The translations under genes were made by a program, and so were the position numbers. Under the pieces are notes generated by a model. That model was given only the letters and a program-made list of their open reading frames with translations. It ran no database searches and was not told the origin of the DNA. Source: Larimichthys crocea (Eukaryota; Chordata; Actinopteri; Sciaenidae). From it: a DNA stretch of 64,000 nt. Shown in pieces: positions 48,428 to 58,421 of the stretch; the stretch's first letter is position 1, and each line of letters opens with the position of its first letter. Location of the stretch: NCBI RefSeq assembly GCF_000972845.2, contig NC_040011.1, positions 29,907,362 to 29,971,361 of the forward strand, read 5' to 3'.

Positions 48428-51400
48428 TCAAACCGATATCTCGTAAGTGGTCCCTCCGACACCTGTCACCTTCTTCACCCCACCCCCTGGTTTCGATGTG
48501 GTGTGATTGGCCAAGACTGGGCGAGAGGTGGATCTGATTGGACAGCGATCGGGAAGGGGAAGGGAGGAGGAGTAGGGGGATGAGGACAGAAGATAAATGG
48601 ATGTGGAGGTGAGTGGTTCAATTTTTTAAAAAAATATATAACAACACACAAAAATGTTTGTCTAGCATTTATCTTATAAAGGCATTTGGTAACTAAACTT
48701 AGTGAGGACAAAAAGGACAGAGCACAGCTCACAGAGCTGAACACATACTGGCATGCTGTTAACACTGTTAGCATCCATACACCATAAAACAACTGGTAAA
48801 TGCTACACATGCAAAGACTGGCTGCAAAAAAAGGAAAAGGAAGACTCACACAGATCAGGGAGGAAGAGGAGGGCTGACACAAACCAGGGAGGAAGAAGAA
48901 GAGGATTAGGAGGAAAAGGAGAACGAGGAGGAAGAGTAGCAGGCTGACGGATCTGGCGACGGATCACTACTCACTGTGGAGCCTGTTGCCCTCCTCCGGC
49001 TCCGCCACCTCCCAGCACAGTGCCTCCTCCCGCTGGCCGAGGTTTGTGCGGAGGCCCTGCCTCCCCAGTGTAAGACTGGGACTTGCCAAGGGACAGGCCT
49101 CGAGGTGGCGGGGAGACAGGGGGCTCTAGTGAGCGAACCCCTGGGGAAGAGGATGAGGAGGAAGGGTTACGAGAGGCTCGGGAAGAAGAGTCCTGGTTAT
49201 GATGGAGCAGGTGCTGGATCTCAGGAGGCCCAGAGGAGGGAGGGGGCGGACTGACTGCACGCAGGTAGGCCCTGTGGGGGGAGGAGAAAGTGGCAGAGCC
49301 CTGGAGCAGCTGCCCCTCCCTCTGCTGGGCAATCTGAGCCGAGAGGAAGGGCGACGTGTAGCCCTGCAGCCGGGTACTGGGTGACATCACCTCAGGCTGC
49401 CCTGTTATAGTCGCTGAGGGAAACAGAGCATGGGGCTTCTGCGGCGACAGCTCGTGGGCAGCCGACTCGAACTCTGGGCTCTCGGATGGCGTCAGCAGGC
49501 TGTCGTAGGACAAGCTGCCATTCCGAGGCGTCTGATTGGCCAGGCTTTTGTAGCTGGTGTCTGTGGTGCCTTCCGATTGGAGCGTGGCCAGCGGGTTATG
49601 TGCCGTGTGCGCTGAGCGCAGGCTGGAGGAGTGGGAGCCGCCAGTGGACAGAACCAGAGAGGACGGGTAGGAGGTGTAGGAGCGCCCAGTGAGGGAGTAA
49701 CCTGACATGCCCCCTGCCATCCCTGCAGCAGTCCCGCTATGGCCTCCGGGGCCCTCACCCCTCTCCCCTCCCCCTCTGCGCGGCCCTACACCTCCCCCCA
49801 CCACTGTGGCCCCGTCCAGGCTGCTCGGCTCTGAGCGGTAGCTGGGCTGACGGCTGGACTGGAGGATGGAGGGAGATGGAGAGTCAAGACTCTCCCCGCG
49901 GATCATCTGAAGAAGAACAGGAGAAAGTAGATGGAGGAGGAGGAGAAGTGTGATTGAGGCGGGAGTGGAGAGGAGAGGAGGAAAGATGAAAATCAGAGTT
50001 ACCTAAAGAAGAGATAACACGGCACAAAAAAAACAGTTTTCTACAGATTGTAACAAAAAAAGAGTGGTGGGGAGAAATTGGATGCTTGACCAGTGCTCTA
50101 CTCCATCATCACACTACTGGACTGGAAACATTGACTGGCTTGAACAAGCACTGACACCGCATGTCAACGACTGTGTGTATCGACACATAAATGGAAATAC
50201 AAATACGTACAGTACATAAACTACACATTCCAGTCAATGCAGTCTCAGGGGGAAAAGGACAGATCCACTCAAAAACACACAGAGACAGCAAAAAGGGATA
50301 CACACAGATGACACTAGCTGTGACTTACTGATCGACTGATGGCCACTGAATGATCAATTTAAAAGTGAAAACAAAAAAAAGAGGGGCACGGTATTAACCA
50401 CAAAGGAAATTAGATGGGGCAGAGCTTATCAGCCACTAGACCATCTGTTACAGTAATCTGAGGGATTATATTGTTCGTTCCACTCTCTTCACTTCTTTGT
50501 GCGTTCTACAAATATAAAAACAAACTTGCTATGTAAAAAGTTTCTGTGTATTTAATAGAACATATTTAGATTCATGTGCATCTTACATGGGTCTGTGTTT
50601 ACAAAGACTTCACTCTAAACTGACGGTTCATTAATACTCTTAATATACAGCTTCTACACATGGTTATGTGAACTTTTTTTACACCCAGTACCATGAGGTC
50701 TGTGCAAGTGTTGACTGACATGTACCTTGTTGGGATGTGTGAGGGCAGTGTGGTTCCTTCCTGGGCTGTTGTAGGCAGGTCGGTACTTGTACATTGATGG
50801 CGTAGGTGGAGCTTCAGTCAACAAGCTGCTCTCTGAGCCGCAAGAAACCAGAAGTGGAATTTGAAAGAGGTGTTTTTGGGGAGTAGAAAACATTCAGCTG
50901 TCTACAAAAATACCTGGGCTGAACCTGATGGTTTACACTCACATGTCTGATGATAATACCTGCAACTACCTCAGTTCACCTATGCATTACTGTGTGTGTG
51001 TGTGTGTGTGTCTCACCTTCCGTGTCAGCACGGGGCAGGCCAGGGTAACGAAGCTCCGGCTTTGGAGGAGGTGGAGGCTCCGCATCAGCTGACTGGCTCT
51101 CCATCTGATCTAGACTGTTCTTGGACTGACGCACAGAAAAGTCATGGGAATAAAAGAGTCAGCTTAAATCTCATTCATTGAAATGAACGATGAGGCTGTT
51201 AGAAAGATTACACTATGACGGTTACAGTATAGTTTGCCATAATCACTCCTTATCATGCCCTTTAATTATTTGAATCTTTCAACACCACTGACTGACATTG
51301 TGTGCTTTTCTGACGTTGCTGATTTTTGAGGCAAAAATGTATTTTGACCTCTTTGGAGGTGTTAATTAATAAACTAAGGGTCCCCTGTACTTATTCTTCA

Positions 51401-53237
51401 ATACATCTGTTAATCACAGGCCTCATGAAACTCATTCAAACTCTTGTGAAAACACACAGCAGTATCTACATCCAAACTTCAACATAAAGATTGCTTTTTG
51501 TTGTTGTTGTTTAAGTGTATTTAGTATCAGTCACCCTGGTGCTGTGTCGGTCATTCTGGATGCCATTGTCCAGGACCTTGGCCTCTAGCTGGGCCTCAGT
51601 GAGAGCTGGTCTGAGAAATGGTGGCTGTACTTCCATTGCCTGAGGACTCCGCCACCGGCCCATGTATCTGTGAGAGGGACATAAACATTTTAATGCCAAT
51701 TAAAACAAATGAAGCATTTAACGACACGCTTCCATACTTTGCTCTGTTAGAAGACACTCGCACTGACGGCTTGAATCACATATTCCATTAACTAAACAGA
51801 CAAGCGAGAACAATAAAAGAGAAGGGTGGAAAAGTCGAAAGGGCAGAGAGAGCAACGGAAAGAAAGAGGCAGTGGAAAGAGAATAATTGTGGAGGAAAGT
51901 GTTAAAGGAGCAGAGTAAATAGATGAGTGAAGGAGGAGAAGGGAAGGCTGACCTTGGGGCCTGGGAGCTGCAGAGCACATGGGAAATATTCCTCATGCAG
52001 CCGTTGGTGAAAGGGTTAACACCTCCCCGAAACTTCCCTGTCACCTACGGAGAGGGAGGAAGAGGAGAAAAGTGTTCTGACATCAATGTTTCAGGCATAA
52101 AAGAAAAAAAACTGTCTGACTGAACTGAATGATGTAGAATGTGATGCACACAACCAGCTCTCGTATGTACCTGTTCATTTGTGGTCCTACCACGGGCCAC
52201 TAACACTATGTGGAACCCAGTCAGGCCAGCGACCGGGACAAAAAACAGACCAGCCACACACATTACAGCCATACTGAGGTGTGGGAGTCAAGAAGATTAC
52301 AACAAATGCAGCATGTAAGCAAACAACGTCACAATGCAAATTTAAAAAAAAAGGGAAAAGAAAGTCTCATAACTCGTCCCGTGTCTTTATGCCTACAGTG
52401 AAGGATACGTAACAGCAGCGTGTGGGGTGTCCAGCTGCTGCCGGTGGTGCAGGACATAAACCAAGCCAAAGCCAAACACGTTCATGATGTGGGTGGTAAG
52501 TGATAGCAGGAAGAGGAAGAAATAGCGATAATTCCTCCGGCCAATGCAGTTGTTCACCCAGGGACAGTGGTGGTCAAAATCCTGAGAGCACAGGGTCAAA
52601 GAAGGACATGAAGGTGCAGAGAGGAAAAACGATGATGAGCAAATACTGCAACACATCAGAATCCGATGAACAGACAGTATCTACCTCCCACGCTCACACA
52701 TTGAAAACTAAGAATAGGACAGATCTAGGTTGAGCAGTCGAGTCACACAGGAGTTTATAAAAGCCGACTGTGATATTAGGACTTGCTGTCAGAACAAGAA
52801 GACACATTACACACATGTGTACATGATGCAAACATATGAATGTATTGTTTGTAATAATTAGTGCTTTTGAGATTTGTATATATTCTTTTAGCTCTATTTG
52901 ACATATACAGCTGAAGAGTGACAGAGAGAGAGATGACATGCAGCAAAGACTCGAACCCTGCGCTGCTGTGGCAAAGACTGAGCCTTTGTACATCAGCAGC
53001 TCTGCTGAGCTACTTGGCACCCTGGTGCACTCAATTTCAAATTTATATTTTAGAAATTACAAAGCCATGGTGATGTAAAGGTTTCACTGACAATCGATAA
53101 GTGAAAAATAAAGAGAAACGCTAAAATTTGAAGAATTGAGTCTAGATAATCGCATACTATATTCTGCAATACATCCCTGTATGATTTTCACTCATAACAC
53201 TGTGAAATAAATGAAGCAAGCACATAATACTATGCAT

Positions 53238-53275
<38 letters not shown>

Positions 53276-54371
53276 CTCCACACAGTTGTCGCACACTGAG
53301 CAGTGAGAGCAGCGCGGGGGCCGGTAGAAGCGGCAGGTCGAGCACCACTTCATGCGCACCTGGATGCCTTTGATCTCCACCGTCTTATAGAGCGGAGCGC
53401 GGAAATCATCCTCTTTATCCTCATCTTCCTCCGCTAAAAGACAAAACACACATTACCACACCAGATCGTATGGTCTTCACTGCATTGTGTTACCCCTGAT
53501 TATTATATCATGTATTCAAAAAGACATTGCACATGCATCATTACAAATACATACATAGTAATAAGTGCATGTTCGTGTGTGTTTACCTCTTGGAAAGACT
53601 CCAGGGTCCATGAAAGTGGCCATGCAGAAGTTGGCAAGGGTGAACAGGAAGATCACGGCAATGTAGATGGGAATGACAGAGGAAAAATACTCTGACAACC
53701 ACGGGCACCTGGATAGTATGAAAAGGATGGAAACTAGATTACAGACGTGTAATTGCCATAAGTGCTGGTCTGTTAAAGTCTGACATATTACAGACTTTTA
53801 GAGATATTACATAAGCAGGCTTGAATCACTGCAGTCGCTGGCAAGACACAGAGCAAGTAACACTCCCTGGATGACTGCTGATAAGCCTTTGGGTGAGGCA
53901 ATTCACCCCCAAACAGCTCCAGTGAAGCTGTTCAGTGGCCAGAAATAGCAGACTGTGATTGTAAAAGGGGAGCTCACAGGTGTGAGAAACTGTGTGAGTG
54001 CAAGTGTTGCTGAAAAAATGGGCAAGTCAGAACGGCGAATGTAAATAAAATGTTAAACCACGAAAGCAGCGGGGCGTCTTTGGATGAATATAAAGCATGT
54101 TCCATTAGCAAACACGAATATTGAATGTACAAACATGATTAGTTACGCCGTTTTTGTATGCATACACTTGAGCCAGAGTGAGTTTGTGCATATGAGCGAT
54201 ACAGACATAAAGAGATACTTACGTGAAGCAGAAGAAGAGGGTGGTGGACCCGACGAGGAAGGTGGTGGCTGCAGACACCGGGACATATCGGCTGGGGCGA
54301 AATGGACGGGGAGGAGCAGAAGCAGGGACACCTACTCCTCCCCCAACCCCCCCACCGCTGAAACCCGGCAT
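48428..54371 (-). CDS. zdhhc5: Palmitoyltransferase ZDHHC5
   Basis: Eleven coding exons on the minus strand: 54371-54223, 53708-53587, 53433-53276, 52581-52409, 52273-52171, 52044-51953, 51667-51535, 51125-51017, 50832-50726, 49906-48975, 48533-48428. They encode 727 aa (human 715). The DHHC cysteine-rich domain runs from about residue 116 ([21 protein letters not shown]) through the catalytic D146-H-H-C149 to CIGRRN. It is flanked by four membrane segments, followed by [15 protein letters not shown] and a long cytoplasmic Ser/Pro/Gly-rich tail with [16 protein letters not shown] and SYKSLANQ. The protein ends [11 protein letters not shown], a PDZ ligand. ZDHHC5 S-acylates plasma-membrane and synaptic proteins. 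The Gly-rich N-terminus is longer than in mammals. Upstream untranslated exons are not placed. Confidence 0.96.
50991..51010. repeat. (TG)10 tract adjoining zdhhc5 donor 8
   Basis: On the transcribed strand it is (CA)n beginning six bases after GAAG|GTGAGA (51017/51016). Confidence 0.95.
52900..53025 (-). repeat. tRNA-derived SINE in zdhhc5 intron 3
   Basis: On the minus strand: GTAGCTCAGCAGAGC (A-box region), ATGTACAAAGGCTCAG, GGGTTCGAGTC (perfect B box, about 52958-52948), then TTTGCTGCATGTCATC and a CTCTCTCTCTG tail. This is the layout of a common percomorph tRNA-SINE. The same strand as zdhhc5 carries it. Confidence 0.7.
53238..53273. repeat. (TG)n tract adjoining zdhhc5 donor 3
   Basis: On the transcribed strand the intron reads GAG|GTACACACAC…, so the CA repeat begins inside the donor region (exon end 53276). 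Confidence 0.95.
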
Positions 54372-55625
54372 CAGAGACAGAGAGAGAGGGGAGGAAGACA
54401 GCGGGAGAGGTAGATGTCTACTGTCTACCTACTGTAAAGGGTGCTTTACGGGTCAAAATGGCGAATATGGTCTTTGTTTGGGAGGAGGGGCCATGACTAC
54501 ACACTTGAAGAGAAAACCAACACTATGCAAAGCAGCAACTGAAAGGAAACATGAGGGATTGTCTGTGTACAGACACTCAATGTCTCCCGGCACTAATACA
54601 ATCACTCAAAAACAGAGGATTTTTTTTATTTATTTAGCAATATACAGCTCCACTTGCATGTGTACAGCGTGTGGTGAATATTTAATCTATGTGCATAATC
54701 TTAATAGAGGCTTATAAAAGCAAAACTATACAAGAGCAATGTGATACAAAAATAAGTGTAGGTAATTCATAAATATTTTTGTATGGCTTTAAAGTAACTG
54801 TATTTGGTGCAACAATATAAATAAATCTATTCTTAAGCTGCTCCCTGGCACCAGCGCAAACTTTTACATGTACACAAAAGCACACCCGACTAAAATTTGA
54901 GCAATACGGGTTTCTCTCCACTCCCGAAACTCAGTGTTTACATTAATGCTTGATACCGTGCTTGGTTTCTGATTATGCCCCTCAGAAAAAAAATGAATAT
55001 AAAAACAAAAGACCAGAAAATTATAGAGGTAGTGGGTGGATAGCCAGCAGACCGAGAGCCGAAGCACATAGAGGAGAACAGGCAGAGGATTGAGCGCAGC
55101 AGCTGCTGATGACTTCTGTGATTGTCCCGGGAAGGCTTATTTAGGCACTGGGTGGGTGGAAGAAACTGAGGATGGTGGCAGGAGAGATAGTTCCAGCGTT
55201 TCAAACTAAGTCAGCAGGGGAAAAAACAACTAAACAAACAAATTCACTTTCAAACCAGTTGCAGCAAACCGCTTGACAACAAACAAAAGTCCAGCTGAAA
55301 AACCTGCTAAAAAAATGTCTTGATGATCTCTAGCCTTGCCTTTCCAAGTAAAACAGCTCAAACAGCAAAGCAGTCCCCTGAATCTTTTGAGACCACTGCT
55401 GTCAGTCTTTGTATCAATGTTGGGACAAAATCAACTCATTCCAAAAAGGAGCCCTGTGCACGTCGCCGAGGTGTCACCGCACTTGGCCAGGTCTGGGTGT
55501 AGAGACCTCTCCCACCTCCAGATTCTCAGCAAATAGACCTTCTTTCCCATTTCGCATCTTTTAAATGAAGCCATGTGTAGCAGCGGTGTTATGTAGTCTG
55601 ACGCATTTTAGTCCTTTTTCCTCTC
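54372..55625 (-). other. Region upstream of zdhhc5 ATG
   Basis: No coding exon is supported. Untranslated zdhhc5 sequence is expected here. CT-rich minus-strand sequence borders the ATG, but no decisive acceptor could be chosen, and no CpG-rich promoter is obvious. Confidence 0.4.
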
Positions 55626-55682
55626 TTTGTCTCTATGTCGTCTTTCACCCACTGGCTCTGTGGGTAGACTGTTGGGTGCCAC
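55599..55682 (-). other. Orphan exon-like segment with strong acceptor
   Basis: On the minus strand a T-rich tract ending TTTTTTACAG| (AG at 55684-55683) precedes an open segment. One frame, after a completing base, reads VAPNSLPTEPVGERRHR and stops shortly after at TAA. A second frame also stays open for 30 codons. It could be an untranslated zdhhc5 exon or the last exon of an unrecognised gene. I do not recognise the peptide. Confidence 0.3.
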
Positions 55683-56159
55683 TGTAAAAAAAACAAAATA
55701 ACAAAAAGATAACAGTCAGTGGGCAAAATCTAATTGAACAAAACAAAATGGTGCAAATATTTAAAGCTGAAAAAAGTACTTAATATATTAAGTAGCAGCC
55801 ATTTCCATAAAAAAATACATTTTACAAGCATATATACCAAGTTCCCACGTCTTTATGTGCCCCTGTCTTTCTCCTCTGTGATGGTAATGTAATGCTGGTT
55901 ACTGTGAGCATTAACTACAAACTTCACTTTTCCTGAATTCACTTAGTTTCAGACTGTGGATCAAGCAAACGCAGCCACAGCTTCTTCTGTGTAACCTGAA
56001 TACTTCAATGTATTTTTTAATGAAAACCTTAAACTGTAGACAACTAAACACTGACCAACAATGTGATGGATTATGTTTCACTTCATACCACTCTGCCAAT
56101 ATTAAAAAACACTTTAAAAGACAAGGTCTACTATAAAATATTAATAATTAATAGAGGAA

Positions 56160-56397
56160 TCACCCATTCATTTTCTGTAACCGCTTACCCTCATCAGGGC
56201 CTGTCCCTGCTAACCAGGGCACATAGAGACTCACACTTACGGACGATTTAGAGTCACCAATTAACCTATTGAGTGTGTGTCTTTGGACTGTGGGAGGAAG
56301 CCACGCAGACACGGGGGAGAACGTACAAACTCCACACAGAAAGGCTGCAGCTCGAACCTTCCTGCTGTGAGGCGACGGTGTTAACCACGACGAGAAA
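56160..56397 (+). repeat. Teleost interspersed repeat
   Basis: Diagnostic blocks are 'ttttctgtaaccgcttaccctcatcaggg', 'cacttacggacgatttagagtcaccaattaacc', 'ctttggactgtgggaggaagcc' and 'cacgcagacacgggggagaac'. The 3' end is 'cttcctgctgtgaggcgacggtgttaacca'. From memory this is one of the commonest interspersed repeats of fish genomes. A shorter copy lies at 24780-24910. Confidence 0.75.
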
Positions 56398-56738
56398 AAT
56401 CATTTTACAGTAATAAAAGCAATGTGAACGTGTAAATTTTTGGGCTTCAGGAAACAGTGATCAGACCTAACAGTAGAGTCCCTACGTGTAAACAGAATAA
56501 AGAACATAACATCGTGTATGAAAAATCTTTAATTTGTTTCATACAACTTAAACTCCACAGTGAGTTTCCTTGCTGGGTGACAGGGCAGACTCAGACTCGA
56601 CAGAAACATAGGTTTCACTTTGATTTCACAACAGCCAGGCTGACTAACACACTTATTCCTGTCCTTAAAAAGCTTGCGTTGTATCGTGTGCGCACGCATT
56701 TCTCACCATTACTCATAAACAAAGAGTTGTTCAACAGC

Positions 56739-56765
56739 CAGTCAGTCAGTCAGTCAGTCAGTCAG
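56739..56765. repeat. (CAGT)n tetranucleotide microsatellite
   Basis: Six to seven CAGT units. Confidence 0.95.
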
Positions 56766-57108
56766 CCTGCTGTTGTTTAACAGGCAGCTGTCACATCAAT
56801 GCCCTCAGGTGGCCAAATGAAAACACCTCCCACTACTGGAAATTTAAAAACACCATAGAGACAACGATCTGTGTGACGGGGGTGGATCTGACACACACAC
56901 ACACACATCTGAATTCATCTCTGAAAAACTAGTCCGTGCGGTGTGAACACACTGAAAACGGATCCTGAGTAAATGTAATTTGATAGTTTGGACACACCCC
57001 TCTCTCCTCAACAATCATCGGGACTAACAAATACAGAGCTGAGGCCAAGACAGAGTGTCAGTGTGTCCCGTTGTTAATCATCTCATCTAACCCCACAACA
57101 AATCCCCC

Positions 57109-57131
57109 CTCCTCCTCCTCCTCCTCCTCCT
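57109..57131. repeat. (CCT)n microsatellite
   Basis: About eight CCT units. Confidence 0.95.
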
Positions 57132-57403
57132 TAGGGCTGATGAAAGAATTATCCTATCTTCATTCAGGAGCACACATTTTTCAGTTTGAGAGGATGATTC
57201 TCCTTGTGCTCACATTTTGTGCTCGCATCAGATTTCTGCTGCTTTCCTGAAAGGTGCTTGAAATAAAAGTGTTGTTGTTTTGTTGTTGTGTTTTATGGAA
57301 TTTTCTATCCTTTGGTTACACAAGGCACGTGTGGGGCCTTGAGGTCCTCAGCAGTATTAATTGTTTGTCTTTGACTAGGTGCCACCATATCTCAACACTG
57401 TGG

Positions 57404-57953
57404 TAGGGCTGCACGATATGGCCTATAACCAATATCTCGATATTTTTAAGCTATATCGCGATACACGATATATATCTCTATTTTTATTTCTCCTGTAAAT
57501 CATTATGAATGGTAAATTCAACCCTTTGATGCAAATAATACATCAGTATGATGATTCAAGTAGACCCTTCTATTAGATTAGTAATGGCTTGCCGCCGCGT
57601 TTTAGCTGCATCCTCTGCCCTGCGTCAACCTCACACCGGGCGGTCTTGGCAGCGTAGCGAGCCGCCCTCACGCGAACATCCCTGGACGTACGCGAAGCAC
57701 CCCGCGGATAAACTGTGTTATAAAGAAAACAACAAACAAACAGCTGACTTTGCTTCTCCGATGTGGAAAGAAAGTATAAAACGCATCTGTTGCGCAGGGG
57801 ACTTTTTCTGGGTGGGCGGGGAAGTGTGCTGCGTCTGGAGGAGCACCAGGCAGTGCGTTACATACTCGATGGCGCGATATAGTCATTTCATACATCTCAG
57901 GTAGAACAAGCCACGATATATCGCGTATATTCTGGATATATCGCCCACCCCTA
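57404..57953. mobile_element. Non-autonomous hAT-like element with 8-bp TSD
   Basis: Left end TAGGGCTGCACGATATGGCC and right end, read inversely, TAGGGGTGGGCGATATATCC form imperfect 20-bp terminal inverted repeats. Flanking octamers cactgtgg (57396-57403) and ccctgtgg (57954-57961) match at 7 of 8, the duplication length of hAT transposons. The 550-bp interior has AT-rich subterminal CGATATAT motifs and a GC-rich centre. The 118-codon open frame at 57548-57904 has no transposase motif. Confidence 0.8.
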
Positions 57954-57964
57954 CCCTGTGGTGG

Positions 57965-58390
57965 TGTTGCTGCCTTCCTATACATAATAGATAGCTTGTT
58001 GTTGACATTTCCAATTGGAAACAGACAATCTGTGTCCCAGGACTAGAATATGCTGACCAATAACACCTCCAAGGGTAGACGTTCTCTTACTAACTCTTGA
58101 GTGTAATAGTATTTGTGGTGCTATCTTGGGCGTTAAAAAAGTGTTTTTTTTTTTATTTTTTTTTTTTTTCCCCACCATCAAACCAGTTCGCAGTATGCTG
58201 AGACCGCTCAGGCCACTTCTGATGTATTTTGGAGTGTGTCTCTTAATTCTCCTTGGCCAAGTGTCAAAAATATTACAGATAAGACATCAGAGGCTCCTGA
58301 CACACTTTCTTCCCTCCTGACCTCACCCTTGAAACCCCTTTGACCTCAGCAGTTTCTCCCCAACTATTATAATAATAATAATAAATAATC

Positions 58391-58421
<31 letters not shown>

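Noticed and set aside
48475..48882. 135-codon open frame, minus strand
   Set aside because: It overlaps the zdhhc5 last exon in another frame and its content follows from the pyrimidine tract before the acceptor.
49126..49758. Several open frames on both strands
   Set aside because: Shadows of the GC-rich zdhhc5 exon 10.
57548..57904. 118-codon open frame as a host gene
   Set aside because: It lies wholly inside the hAT-like non-autonomous element and shows no transposase or host motif.
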